From the NCBI RefSeq assembly GCF_016714285.1, contig NZ_JADJNN010000003.1, positions 62,001 to 126,000 on the forward strand: 64,000 nucleotides of DNA, given 5' to 3'. The position numbers were made by a program, and so were the translations under genes. The stretch's first letter is position 1. The number at the start of each line of letters is the position of its first letter. Below the pieces are notes generated by a model. It ran no database searches, was not told the origin of the DNA, and saw nothing but the letters and a program-made list of their open reading frames with translations. Source of the DNA: Nannocystis sp. Its GTDB lineage: Bacteria > Myxococcota_A > Polyangia > Nannocystales > Nannocystaceae. Below are positions 1 through 8,245 of this stretch, piece after piece.

Positions 1-1
1 G

Positions 2-448
2 CAGATCGTCCGCTCCCCGGACGTCGCCCAGGTGCTCCGCGCGGTCGATGGCGGCGAGGCGATCGCCATGCGCACCACCCAGGCCGTCAGCTCGTCCGCC
101 GCGGTCGCGTACCTGACGATGGCTGGCCCAGCCCCCCACAGCTACGTGCGCGGCGGTCAGGCCCTGCAGCAGATATGGCTCACGGCCACGGCCTTGAACC
201 TCGCCGTGCAGCCCTGTAACGGCCTCATCGAGCTGTTTACCCGGCTCGAGCGGTGCAACGGTGCCGGCCTCGACGCCGCGGATATCAGCGCCGTGATGGA
301 GCAGCGCGAGCGCTTCTCCCGTTGCTTCAAGACCTCGCTCAACGACGCCGAGGTCATGGTGATCCGCCTCTTCCAGGCAGATCCCCCGACCCAGCGCAGC
401 CTCCGACGCCCCGTCGAGCAAGTCCTCACGGTCGTGGCCCCGACTTGA
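2..448 (+). CDS. C-terminal part of nitroreductase-fold protein (Rv1355c-like), cut by window edge
   Basis: The frame is open to the left edge, so the true start lies outside the window. The 148 residues seen align well with the end of the complete ThiF/nitroreductase protein at 2535-4913: both share an S-x-A-A-V-x-x-x-T-M segment, then YVxGGxAxxxxWL, a late LFxxL and a closing RSLRR-type motif. It is therefore probably the tail of a paralogous Rv1355c-like fusion, or of a stand-alone nitroreductase of that type. Family knowledge: these flavin-binding folds often have no proven reaction. No operon partner is visible upstream. The partner order (this gene, GNAT, STAS-like, second copy) suggests a duplicated module. 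Confidence 0.75.
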   Translation, partial: QIVRSPDVAQVLRAVDGGEAIAMRTTQAVSSSAAVAYLTMAGPAPHSYVRGGQALQQIWLTATALNLAVQPCNGLIELFTRLERCNGAGLDAADISAVMEQRERFSRCFKTSLNDAEVMVIRLFQADPPTQRSLRRPVEQVLTVVAPT

Positions 449-541
449 GGTCCGCATTCGGGCGCATCTGCAAGAAGGCCCCAGGGCCGCTCCAGGCGAG
501 TTTGTCCAGCCTCGTCATGATCGCGGTCTGTGAAATTTGTA

Positions 542-570
542 ATTTGCACTGCATTATTGGCAGTACAAAT
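542..570. promoter_or_regulatory. Imperfect inverted repeat, possible operator
   Basis: Arms ATTTGCACTGC (542-552) and GCAGTACAAAT (560-570) pair over 11 positions with one mismatch around a 7-base loop. It lies in the lowest-GC patch of this region, about 250 bases upstream of the GNAT-like gene. The dyad suits a dimeric regulator; no T-run follows, so a terminator is unlikely. The regulator is unknown. Confidence 0.35.
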
Positions 571-676
571 ACCGTGTCGAACCCGCCTACCTCTGCGTGC
601 GCGTAAGGAACCCACACAGGTGATCCGTTAGCGTGTCCGCCGTCGCAGTCATCGCTGACAGTAACAAGCTTCGTGC

Positions 677-705
677 TTGACATTTCCGCGCATGGCTCGC
701 ATTGT
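677..705 (+). promoter_or_regulatory. Possible sigma-70 type promoter for the GNAT-like gene
   Basis: A perfect TTGACA (677-682) is followed by a 17-base spacer and CATTGT (700-705), which matches the -10 consensus at only three of six positions. It lies about 115 bases before the chosen start at 822. Weak evidence. Confidence 0.25.
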
Positions 706-821
706 TGGGTTCCGTGCGCCCGGAAAGCGAGCCGTCCCCGGGCTGCATGCACTATCCGTCCACCGTCCTGCCAGCGGCTGCATTCGCGGCGCCTTCACTA
801 CCATCAGCAGGGTTCGTGCCG

Positions 822-1529
822 ATGTACGAGATTCGCCGCATCAATCCCCGAACGGAGCCGCGGCTGGTCGACGAGTTTCAGACCAAGCAACGACGCTGTT
901 ACGAGCGGTACGAGGTCCAGAACGCGGTGAACCAGGTCGCGATTCCTCGCAAGGCGATCCTGGACGGAACGGTTCATTTCATCGTCGCCGTCGCGCCCTC
1001 GGGTGAGCTCGTCGGCGGCACGCGCATCCATGTCCGGCGCCCTGACAGCCCGCTGCCAATGGAGCGGGCGCTGCTGCACGATGACCGCCTGCGCGCCGCG
1101 CTCGACCGCTTGCAGCCGCAGGGCGTGGCCGAGTACGCCGGCCTGTGGGCGCTGCCCAGCGTGCGTGGCGTCGGCCTGAGCGGGGTGCTCTCGTGCCTCG
1201 CGGTGGCCATCACGCCCTCGCTGGGCGTCAAGCACGGCTGCGGGTTCACGCACCACCATCTGCTGTTTTGGACCCCGCTCGGCTTTCGCCTCGACGAGAA
1301 GCTCGGCTTCTTCGCCTACCCGGACGAGCGCTATCAGTCCTATGTGCTCTGGGTCGACCCCAAGGATCTGCGCGGCGCAGACCCGGCCTACATCAAGGTC
1401 GTCCACGACATGCGCACAGCGCAGGGGCGCCGCATCCTGTGGTCGCCGCAGAACGAGAGCATCACGCAACAGATCCACATCGAGGATGCCGTGGCGCTCA
1501 GCGCGGTGGCCCTGCCTGGGCAGCCCTGA
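822..1529 (+). CDS. GNAT-fold acyl/acetyltransferase-like protein
   Basis: A 235-residue protein with the layout of GNAT enzymes of the autoinducer-synthase/FeeM-like type. An early stretch near residue 50 has the pattern FIVAVAPSGELVGG (beta strand, turn, strand), followed by a central Y-A-G-L-W-A-L-P-S-V-R-G-x-G-L-S segment that could be the acyl-CoA binding loop. The ATG at 822 was chosen over upstream starts because the preceding 40 codons (MLGSVRPES...) look like promoter-region sequence and a purine-rich GCAGGG lies about 11 bases before it. It is flanked by Rv1355c-like genes, so a role in the same unknown pathway is possible. Substrate cannot be read from sequence. Confidence 0.7.
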   Translation: MYEIRRINPRTEPRLVDEFQTKQRRCYERYEVQNAVNQVAIPRKAILDGTVHFIVAVAPSGELVGGTRIHVRRPDSPLPMERALLHDDRLRAALDRLQPQGVAEYAGLWALPSVRGVGLSGVLSCLAVAITPSLGVKHGCGFTHHHLLFWTPLGFRLDEKLGFFAYPDERYQSYVLWVDPKDLRGADPAYIKVVHDMRTAQGRRILWSPQNESITQQIHIEDAVALSAVALPGQP

Positions 1530-1562
1530 TTCGGGCCCGCGACCGCCCTCGCGTCACGGGCC

Positions 1563-1982
1563 TCAGCTCGTGATGCCGAGCTGCGTCTTGAGGCGCTTGA
1601 TCTCGATGTTGAAATAGTCGTGCTGTGTCTCGGGGATGTCGAGATATTTGAGCGCAGCCGGGATCTGAATGGTGCTAAAGGCTTTGATAGTAGGATTGAA
1701 CCAGCTGATCGCTGTGACGATGCCGCGGACGATGCGATTGATCGTGACCACCGCGACTTTGCCCTGGAACTTTAGCGAATCCAGGAGGTCGTTCATCTGG
1801 CCGCGCTGCATGGTGTTCGGGCCGCCGCCATCGGAGATGATCAAGATCGAGTCGACCTTGCCGCAGGCGCTGCGGATGCCGCCCAGGTAGTCCGCCCACT
1901 CCTTCTCATCTGGGTTGTCCTTCGTGTGTACGACGAGGAACAACTTCTGCCGAACGACAGTGAAGGACATTGTGGCTGGCAT
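1563..1982 (-). CDS. STAS/SpoIIAA-like small protein, unknown function
   Basis: A 139-residue protein convergent with the GNAT gene. The alternation of hydrophobic strands and helices (QKLFLVVHTKDNPD, then VDSILIISDGGG, then GKVAVVTINRIVRG) resembles STAS/SpoIIAA-type folds, which often bind partner proteins or small ligands. I chose the ATG at 1982 because the sequence upstream is rich in G, P and R and unlike a real N-terminus; a second ATG four codons later is also possible. No enzymatic motif, signal peptide or membrane segment is visible. Codon use is less extreme than in its neighbours. Confidence 0.7.
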   Translation of the reverse strand: MPATMSFTVVRQKLFLVVHTKDNPDEKEWADYLGGIRSACGKVDSILIISDGGGPNTMQRGQMNDLLDSLKFQGKVAVVTINRIVRGIVTAISWFNPTIKAFSTIQIPAALKYLDIPETQHDYFNIEIKRLKTQLGITS

Positions 1983-2534
1983 GGTCGCGGTCCTGGCCTG
2001 ATTGGGTCCCGGTGAAGGGCCCGAGTGTAACGCAAGACTGGTGGCGACGACACACCCCCTGTCCACGCCCTGGTGGGCCCGCCAGGCCCAGCCACAGGCC
2101 CGAGAAGGCGGTCAGGCCGGCGCTCGAGACCGCGCGTAAGCCCGGCACCTGGGCCAGGCACCCCCGACCCAGGTCGGTCCGGGGGTCAACTCGCTGGCGG
2201 CGACCATGCGGCGACCCATGGGCGACCCGATGCTGCGGCCCGATGCTGCGGGACCATGCTGCGACCCACCGATGCTGCGGCCCGATGCTGCGGCCTGATC
2301 CTGTGACCTGATGCGGCCCGATGCTGCGGCCCGATGCTGCGACCCGGTACGCCGGGTGGGCGCGATTAGTACTGGCAAAGCCGAAGCCCGAGAGTGCGTA
2401 TTTTCGAGCCATCGTCAGCGTTGAAGTGGCGGGCCGGTTTGGTTATAAGGGCGTCGTAGCACCACGTCGGCGTGTATCGGTGGGCGTAGAGGGCGCATAT
2501 GCGCGAGGGGCCGGCCCGTCCGGCGTGAGGACGC
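1983..2534. other. 552-base gene-free stretch with degenerate tandem repeats
   Basis: This divergent gap lies between the STAS-like gene (minus) and the Rv1355c-like fusion (plus). Its centre is a degenerate GATGCTGCGGCC tandem repeat. The part nearest 2535 holds a GTGAGGA that can serve as ribosome binding site for the plus-strand gene. I see no supported gene. Confidence 0.55.
2199..2345. repeat. Degenerate 12-bp tandem repeat (GATGCTGCGGCC)
   Basis: At least seven near copies of GATGCTGCGGCC, some fused to a trailing CGACC, run from about 2226 to 2345, with looser relatives (CATGCGGCGACC) just before. The units are not in a supported reading frame. It may have arisen by replication slippage. 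Confidence 0.7.
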
Positions 2535-4913
2535 ATGATGGCGGATATTCGAGACGACGCGTCACAGACCCCATCAGGCGACGATTTGGCCGCTCGCCCG
2601 GAGCGACAGATCCTCGACGAGCTGGCACATCTGTGCGTCGAGCGGCATCACGGGAGCGAAATGTGGCGCCCCCGGATGTTCCGGGCGGGGTCCGCGGAGG
2701 AGGCGGAGGGCCTGGTGGAGCTCCTGCGGAGCAGCGCAGAGATCGCCGTCTTCGACACCCTCGGGGCCCAGTTGAAGGAGCTGGCGGAGACCCGCAGCCC
2801 TGGGCGCGCGCTGACGCCGAAGGAGTTGGCGCGCGTGATCGAGCAGATGCTCGGAGGCGTGTCGCCGCTATGTTATGGAGTATGGGTATATTACCCGTGG
2901 TCACGGCGGTTGGTCCACATCCTCGACCGCGCCGAATTCATCGAGCTGCGGACAAATCGTAACCAGCACAAGATCACAGCTGAAGAGCAGCGTATCCTCG
3001 GCACCAAGAAGGTTGGCATCGTCGGGCAATCGGTCGGGCAGTCGGTGGCGCTGACGATGGCGATGGAGCGCAGCCTCGGGGAGATCCGGCTGGCGGACTT
3101 CGATACGCTGGGGCTGTCGAACCTCAACCGCCTGCGCGCCGGCCTGCACAACCTCGGGGTGCCCAAGGTCTACATCACGGCGCGGGAGATCGCGGAGATC
3201 GACCCGTATATCGTGGTCAAGTGTTACCCGGACGGCGTCGCCCAGGACACCATCGATGACTTCCTGCTCTCGGGCGGACCGCTCGATCTCTTGGTCGACG
3301 AATGTGACAGCCTCGACATCAAGGTGTGGTTGCGGTACCACGCTCGCTATCATCGTATCCCCGTGCTGATGGAGACCAGCGATCGCGGCCTCATCGACAT
3401 TGAGCGCTTCGACGTCGAGCCGGAGCGCCCGCTGTTTCACGGCCTCGTCGGCGATCTGCACCCTGTGCAGCTGAGCGGGCTGTCTACCGGCGACAAGATC
3501 CCGTATATCCTGCAGATCATCGGTGAGCCGACGATGTCGGACCGGGCCCGGGCGTCGATGTTGGAGGTCGGCTACTCGATCAAGACCTGGCCGCAGCTCG
3601 CCTCCGCGGTCGCGCTCGGCGGCGGCGCGGCGGCGGACGTGGCGCGCCGCATGAACCTCGGGGCGATCCGTCATTCGGGTCGCTATTGGGCCGACATCGA
3701 GACGATCGTGCCCAGCACCTGCGAGCCGGTGGTGCCGCGCGCCGATCGGCCGCGGCCACCCTCGCTGGAGGCGGCCGATATGCTCGAGATGGCCAGCGCA
3801 GGGCCGGCGCCGACGGTCGCGCCCCTGAAGCTAGATCTCGCGCAGCGCGACCGCCTGCTCGCCGCGGCGATCGCCGCCCCCTCCGGCGGTAACTCCCAGC
3901 CCTGGCGGTGGTTGGCGAGCGCGGATCGGCTGCACCTGTTCCGCGATCCGGCGCGGGCGTCGTCGCTGGCTGACTTCCGCGGTCACGGGGCCCTGGTCGC
4001 GCTCGGCGGGGCGCTCGAGAACCTCGTGCTGGCGGCCCACGCCGAGGGGCTCGAGGCGGCGCTCCAGCTGTTTCCGCTCGGTGAGGCTCAGGAGCTGGTG
4101 GCCAGCGTCGCGTGCCATGACCGGGTCGTGGCGGGCGTCGAGCCGCACTGGCGTGACGATCTGGCGCCGATGATCGCGGTACGGCACACCAACCGCCGGT
4201 CGGCCCGCGAACGGCTGGCGCCGCCGGTGCTCGCCGAGCTGGTCGCGGCGATCCGCAGCATTGATGGTGCCGATGTGCACATTCTCGAGGGCGAGGCTGC
4301 GTTGACGGCGGTCGGCGAGCTGGTGGGCGCGGCCGATCGCCTGCGCTTCCTCGACGAGAGCTGCAACCGCGAGCTGCTCGGGGAGATCTGTTGGACGGCC
4401 GAGGAGGCCGAGCGCCGACGGGACGGGCTCGACATGAACGTGCTCGAGCTGAGCCGCGGTGACCAGGCCGCGTTGCAGATGCTCCGCTCGTGGCCGTCCC
4501 TGCGGCTGCTTCGTGCGTGGGGCGGCGGGCGTGGCTTCGTCAAGGCCGGGCTCACGGCGATCACCACCAGCGCCGCCGTCGGACTCATCACGATGCCGCG
4601 GGCCGACCCTGCGAGCTATGTCTGCGGCGGGCGGGCGATGGAGCGGATGTGGCTGAGCGCCCAGAGCCACGGGCTCGCCGTGCATCCGATGACCACGCTG
4701 CCGTACCTGTTCGCGCGGGTGCTGCGTGGTGGCGGCGAGGGCCTCGATCCCGCCACTGCCGAGGAGGCGCGCCGCCTGCGGGCGCCGTATCTCCGGCTGT
4801 TCCCGGTCGCGGACGATGCCGCGGAGGTGCTGCTGTTCCGCGTGTCGCAGGCCGAGCCGACGCCGGCGCGCTCGCTGCGGCGGCGGCTCGCGGACGTGCT
4901 TGTAGTCGCCTGA
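2535..4913 (+). CDS. Rv1355c-like ThiF (E1-like)/nitroreductase fusion protein
   Basis: A 792-residue two-domain protein. Residues about 25-155 form a helical N-terminal part. Residues about 155-330 are a ThiF/E1-like Rossmann domain with the nucleotide motif GIVGQSVGQS (161-170) and a following acidic strand (LADFD), as in MoeB/ThiF adenylating enzymes; no obvious catalytic Cys follows. From about 430 onward is a nitroreductase-like domain with AAPSGGNSQPW (about 449-459), the usual flavin-contact loop. Mycobacterial Rv1355c (annotated MoeY) has the same fusion. The start has a GTGAGGA ribosome site; an ATG one codon later is equally possible. The reaction is unknown; one idea is adenylation of a carboxylate coupled to flavin chemistry. 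Confidence 0.85.
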   Translation: MMADIRDDASQTPSGDDLAARPERQILDELAHLCVERHHGSEMWRPRMFRAGSAEEAEGLVELLRSSAEIAVFDTLGAQLKELAETRSPGRALTPKELARVIEQMLGGVSPLCYGVWVYYPWSRRLVHILDRAEFIELRTNRNQHKITAEEQRILGTKKVGIVGQSVGQSVALTMAMERSLGEIRLADFDTLGLSNLNRLRAGLHNLGVPKVYITAREIAEIDPYIVVKCYPDGVAQDTIDDFLLSGGPLDLLVDECDSLDIKVWLRYHARYHRIPVLMETSDRGLIDIERFDVEPERPLFHGLVGDLHPVQLSGLSTGDKIPYILQIIGEPTMSDRARASMLEVGYSIKTWPQLASAVALGGGAAADVARRMNLGAIRHSGRYWADIETIVPSTCEPVVPRADRPRPPSLEAADMLEMASAGPAPTVAPLKLDLAQRDRLLAAAIAAPSGGNSQPWRWLASADRLHLFRDPARASSLADFRGHGALVALGGALENLVLAAHAEGLEAALQLFPLGEAQELVASVACHDRVVAGVEPHWRDDLAPMIAVRHTNRRSARERLAPPVLAELVAAIRSIDGADVHILEGEAALTAVGELVGAADRLRFLDESCNRELLGEICWTAEEAERRRDGLDMNVLELSRGDQAALQMLRSWPSLRLLRAWGGGRGFVKAGLTAITTSAAVGLITMPRADPASYVCGGRAMERMWLSAQSHGLAVHPMTTLPYLFARVLRGGGEGLDPATAEEARRLRAPYLRLFPVADDAAEVLLFRVSQAEPTPARSLRRRLADVLVVA

Positions 4914-5022
4914 CCGGGGGGACAGGTTGCGAACGTTATGACATGACCGAAGGGGCAGGTAGGTGCGTGCTGGTGGTCGCCTGACCGAGAGGACATGTGA
5001 CCTGACCGAAGGGCCAGGTCAC
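4914..5022. repeat. Cluster of four degenerate palindromic repeats
   Basis: Four diverged copies of the window-wide palindrome lie between the convergent genes: CTGACC-GGG-GGACAGGT at 4912, ATGACC-GAA-GGGGCAGGT at 4943, CTGACC-GAG-AGGACATGT at 4982, CTGACC-GAA-GGGCCAGGT at 5001. All four carry GACC rather than GTCC in the left arm, so this local set shares its own variant. The next feature downstream is the stop of the minus-strand lipoprotein gene. Confidence 0.7.
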
Positions 5023-5029
5023 GGCCAGG

Positions 5030-5746
5030 TCACGGTGAGCAGAGGGTGCAGGCGTCGGCGGCGGCGCGGCAGTCGTCCCCGGCGCGCTGGCAGACCTCGG
5101 CGTAGCGCGGCTCGTCGACGTGGCGGGTAGCGAGGTCGCAGATCTTGGCCTCGAGGTCGCAGGTCGCGTGGGCGAGGTCGCAGAGGTCGGCGCAGCGGCC
5201 GCGGTCGCCGTCGGCCTCGTCGCGGGCGGGGGCCTTGGCGGCCTCGCCGGCGCTGCCCTGGGCGCGTCCGAGGCCGGCGCTGTCGGAGCGCGGCGGGCTC
5301 GGGCGTGGGGCTTCGCGCGACTTCTTGGCCAGGACTCGCTCGCTGGTCTTGTCCTTGGCCTGGCGCGTCGTGGCGCCGGCGCTCGGGGCGTCGCCGGGGC
5401 GCTGGGCCGGGGCGGGTGGCGGCGGGGCGAAGCGGTTGTCGTCGGCGTCGCGCTTCTCGGCGGCTGGCTCGGCCCGGGCGATGCGCACGCCCATCGCCTG
5501 CAGGCGGGCCTCGTTCTGGGCGAGCTGGGCCTCGTAGGCGGCGAGGCTCTGCTCGAGCTGCTCGAGCTCCTCCACGGGCGATCCAGCGGGCGAGGTGACG
5601 GGCGGCGGCGGGGCGTAGCGGTCGACCGGCGCGAGCTCCTGGGTGACGCTCGGGGTCGCCGGGCCGGCGAGCTCGGGCGGGTTGGCGGCGCACGCCGAGG
5701 CCAGCAGCAGCGCGAGGGCGAGGGGCTTATGTCGCGGAGCAGGCAT
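5030..5746 (-). CDS. Cys-rich lipoprotein with coiled-coil segment, unknown function
   Basis: A 238-residue protein. The N-terminus MPAPRHKPLALALLLASAC fits a lipoprotein signal peptide with the lipobox Cys near residue 19. Residues about 60-105 form a likely coiled coil (repeated E/Q/L heptads), followed by a Pro/Ala-rich linker and a C-terminal domain with nine cysteines spaced as in C-x3-C-x6-C-x6-C. The same C-terminal pattern is present in the gene just upstream, so the two are paralogues. It is the last gene of the sigma-factor operon and overlaps its neighbour by 20 bases, which suggests translational coupling. An envelope role (redox sensing, metal binding or structural) is inference. 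Confidence 0.75.
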   Translation of the reverse strand: MPAPRHKPLALALLLASACAANPPELAGPATPSVTQELAPVDRYAPPPPVTSPAGSPVEELEQLEQSLAAYEAQLAQNEARLQAMGVRIARAEPAAEKRDADDNRFAPPPPAPAQRPGDAPSAGATTRQAKDKTSERVLAKKSREAPRPSPPRSDSAGLGRAQGSAGEAAKAPARDEADGDRGRCADLCDLAHATCDLEAKICDLATRHVDEPRYAEVCQRAGDDCRAAADACTLCSP

Positions 5747-6239
5747 GGCAGGCCTCGGTGGCGAGCTGGCAGTCGGCGTTCGAACGATCACAGGCGGCCT
5801 GGTAGCGGGCGTCGCCTGGGTGCCGCGGGAGCAGGCCGCAGATCTGATCCTCGAGCTCGCAGATCGCGGTGGTGATGTCACAGACCTGCACGCAACGATC
5901 GCCGCTCGCGTCGGGCTTCCGCTCGGTCGGTGTGCGGGTCGGGCTGACCGGGGCGCTGGCGGTCGCGGGCTCGGCTGCTTCGGCGGGGCCGGTCGCGTCG
6001 GCGCCCGCGCTCAGGTCGCCGGCCGTCTTCGCGGCGCTGCCTCGCGGCGGGGTGGCGACGCCGATCGCCTGCAGCTGATCCTCACGCTGCCCGAGCTGCT
6101 GCTCGAGCGCGGCGAGGTCGTCGCTCGCGTCGTTGTATTCGCCGGGGGCCATGCTGCTGTCGTGCGCGGCTCGCTTGGCGCAGGCGGACGCGAGCAGCAG
6201 CGACATGGCCCAAAGGACAGGTGCCGTGCGGGCGGTCAT
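5727..6239 (-). CDS. Cys-rich lipoprotein paralogue, unknown function
   Basis: A 170-residue protein starting MTARTAPVLWAMSLLLASAC, a good lipoprotein signal with the lipobox Cys near residue 20. A short coiled coil follows (AALEQQLGQREDQLQAIG), then a low-complexity Ala/Thr/Pro linker and a C-terminal Cys-rich domain (CVQVCDITTAICELEDQIC...CDRSNADC...CHAC) that matches the next gene. The longer upstream frame was rejected because it is Arg-rich and lacks a signal. It overlaps the preceding gene by four bases, so the operon is tight. Confidence 0.75.
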   Translation of the reverse strand: MTARTAPVLWAMSLLLASACAKRAAHDSSMAPGEYNDASDDLAALEQQLGQREDQLQAIGVATPPRGSAAKTAGDLSAGADATGPAEAAEPATASAPVSPTRTPTERKPDASGDRCVQVCDITTAICELEDQICGLLPRHPGDARYQAACDRSNADCQLATEACHACSAT

Positions 6240-6787
6240 GGGGCGGCTCCGGCGAGGGCCTGCTGCAGCAGGCCGCGGTTCATGGTCAGGGCCTCCTCGT
6301 AGGCGCCGAGGGCGGCGTCGTCGTCGCCGCGCAGCTCGGAGATCTCGCCGCGGAGGGCGACCATGCGGGCGGTGAAGGCGTTGATGGCCAGCGACTTGTA
6401 GTCGTCGCCGAGGCCTTCCTTCGCGATCTCGGCGAGCTGGTCGGGCGTGCGTGGGTCGACCTTCGGGTGGTCGAGGCGCAGGCGCAGGAGGCGGCCGTAG
6501 ACGTCGTGGCGCAGCTGTTCGGCCGACTCGCCGGCGGTCTCGCGGGTCGGCCACTCGAGCTTGCGCAGGGCCTCGAGGGCGGCGATCGCCCCGGCGATGT
6601 CCTTCTGCTTGAGCAGCAGGTCGACGTGCTGGTGCTCGACCTCGAGGGTCTGGGCGAGGGCGACCAGCACCTCGGGCCGCGAGGGCGCGAGGCGGCCGGC
6701 CTGGGCCAGGCCCACGAGCATGAGCACCGCGCCGAGCAGGGTGCCGGCGAGCATGGACAGCCCGGAGGTGGTGCGACGAGTCATCAT
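6236..6787 (-). CDS. Membrane-anchored protein of the sigma-factor operon, unknown function
   Basis: A 183-residue protein. Residues about 8-31 (SGLSMLAGTLLGAVLMLVGLAQA) form one hydrophobic segment, either an N-terminal anchor or a signal peptide. The rest is helical and TPR-like (repeated A/L-rich helices ending in DDDAALGAYEEAL). Tandem ATG codons at 6787 and 6784 compete as start; the first overlaps the upstream stop by four bases. The product may tether or scaffold the two lipoproteins that follow. I do not recognise a named family. Confidence 0.7.
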   Translation of the reverse strand: MMTRRTTSGLSMLAGTLLGAVLMLVGLAQAGRLAPSRPEVLVALAQTLEVEHQHVDLLLKQKDIAGAIAALEALRKLEWPTRETAGESAEQLRHDVYGRLLRLRLDHPKVDPRTPDQLAEIAKEGLGDDYKSLAINAFTARMVALRGEISELRGDDDAALGAYEEALTMNRGLLQQALAGAAP

Positions 6788-7326
6788 GGTTTTTCTCCGG
6801 CGCTGGCGTGGGCCAGCAGCTGCGAGCGGAGGACGCCGCGGCCGCGGTCGACGTCGTCGCCGAGCTCGCGGCGGGCGTCGCCCTCGAGCTGGGCGAACTG
6901 CTGCTCGAGCGCGCGGGCGGGGGAGGGCGGCGGGGAGGCGGCGGCGAGGATCGTCTCGCCGGCGGCGGGGCGCGAGGCGACCAGGTTGGTGTCGTCTGGT
7001 TGTTCGCGGAGGACGACGATCAGGAGCGCCGCGGTCGCGGCCGCCGGGACCACGCCCCACAGCCATCGTCGCCGCCACCACGGCAGCGGCGAGATCGCGG
7101 GTGCCAGCTCGGCGCTCCACAGCTGCTCGAGCTTCAGCGGCGCGAGGGCCTCGGGCGCCCGCGCGTGGCGCAGGAGGTGGAGCACGGCCAGCTCGGCGTC
7201 GACCGAGCCGGCCTCGCCGTCCTCGGCCTGACCGGCCCGCAGCGCGTCCTCCCACGCTGGATCGAGGACAGAGCCAGATCCGGGGCGGGTGGTGACGGGT
7301 GTTTGCTCGGCGTTACGCGGCGACAT
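6784..7326 (-). CDS. Putative anti-sigma factor (single-pass membrane protein)
   Basis: A 180-residue protein with a cytoplasmic N-terminal half (about 1-85) containing a short helical region (DAELAVLHLLRHAR), one membrane segment (about 87-108, LWGVVPAAATAALLIVVL) and a periplasmic tail with helical E/Q/R-rich sequence. This topology, and its position 75 bases downstream of an ECF sigma gene with four-base overlaps to the genes after it, are typical of anti-sigma factors. The HxxxCxxC zinc motif of the ZAS class is absent. The assignment rests mostly on context. Confidence 0.6.
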   Translation of the reverse strand: MSPRNAEQTPVTTRPGSGSVLDPAWEDALRAGQAEDGEAGSVDAELAVLHLLRHARAPEALAPLKLEQLWSAELAPAISPLPWWRRRWLWGVVPAAATAALLIVVLREQPDDTNLVASRPAAGETILAAASPPPSPARALEQQFAQLEGDARRELGDDVDRGRGVLRSQLLAHASAGEKP

Positions 7327-7401
7327 GGGGACCCCCTGACGGGTGGGTTGCGGTCTGAACGCGGGTCACTCGGGTCTGCTTACAAGGTCGAAGCATGGGG
7401 C

Positions 7402-7983
7402 CTAAAGTTCGGTTGCGACCACGAGCCCCAGCTTGTCGCAGGCGGCCCGGAAGCTCTTGCAGGCGCGGAACAGGAGCACGTCGAGGGTGCCGACCTTGAC
7501 CTCGAGGGCCGCGGCGCACTCCTCGCGGCTGCGGTCCTCGAGCAGGCGCAGGCGCAGCACCTGGGCGTAGCGGGGGTTTAGCTCGACGAGGATGGCCTCG
7601 ATGCGGACGCGCAGGGCGCCGCGCTGGAGCTCCTCCTCGGCGGGGTTCTTGGGCTCGTTGCCGCCGGCGTTGCCGAGGTGCTCCTCGAAGGCGCCGCGCA
7701 GGCGCTGACGCCGACCCGAGGCGCGCAGGAGGTCGCGGGCCTTGTTCTTGGCCAGGGTCTTGAGCCAGGGGTAGAGGCCGCCGTCTTGCCAGGTGAAGGT
7801 GGGGAGGTGGCGGTAGGCGGCGAGGAAGGTCTCGCGGAGGCAGTCGTGGGCGTCGTCGCGGTCGCCGAGCATGGGCACGAGCACGTAGGAGAACAGGGTG
7901 GGGGCGTAGGCGCGGTAGATCTGCTCGAAGGCGCGGCGGTCGCCGGTCGCGGCGCGTGCCACGACGGCCTGCTCCTCGGGCAT
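7402..7983 (-). CDS. ECF-type RNA polymerase sigma factor
   Basis: A 193-residue protein of usual ECF length. Region 2 is visible at about 20-85 (FEQIYRAYAPTLFSYV, then DRDDAHDCLRETFLAAYRHL, then LYPWLKTLAKNKARDLLR), where the region 2.2 core binds RNA polymerase. Region 4 follows at about 130-185 (LNPRYAQVLRLRLLEDRSREECAAALEVKVGTL), a helix-turn-helix for -35 recognition. The ATG at 7983 was chosen because the upstream frame is low-complexity. It heads the operon with the anti-sigma factor and three envelope genes, so envelope-stress control and autoregulation are likely. The target promoter cannot be read from one site. Confidence 0.88.
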   Translation of the reverse strand: MPEEQAVVARAATGDRRAFEQIYRAYAPTLFSYVLVPMLGDRDDAHDCLRETFLAAYRHLPTFTWQDGGLYPWLKTLAKNKARDLLRASGRRQRLRGAFEEHLGNAGGNEPKNPAEEELQRGALRVRIEAILVELNPRYAQVLRLRLLEDRSREECAAALEVKVGTLDVLLFRACKSFRAACDKLGLVVATEL

Positions 7984-8245
7984 CGGTTCGCGGCGACCCA
8001 CGGGCCCGGAGGGTATCGCGCTTTGGCCCGGGCGGGCGCGCAGTCTCGGGCCGCCGGGACGGTGCGTGAGACGGCGATCGGGGCGGGGCTCGCGGGTCGG
8101 CGATCGGGGTCGGGGCTCGCAGGTCGGGGGCGGGGTTTGTGGGTGGGTGGTCGGGGCCGACTCCGGAGGCGGGGCTCGTGGGCGGGGCTCGCAGGTCGGG
8201 GCGGGGGCTCGCGGGGCGGCGATCGGGGCGGTATAAGCCGGCCGC

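Larger units (their letters stand above)
449..821. other. 373-base stretch without a convincing gene
   Basis: This gap separates the partial nitroreductase gene from the GNAT-like gene. It holds an unusually AT-rich patch (about 530-575) with an imperfect 11-bp inverted repeat, and a possible sigma-70 type promoter near 677-705. Short frames here have no codon bias or recognisable product. Confidence 0.6.
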
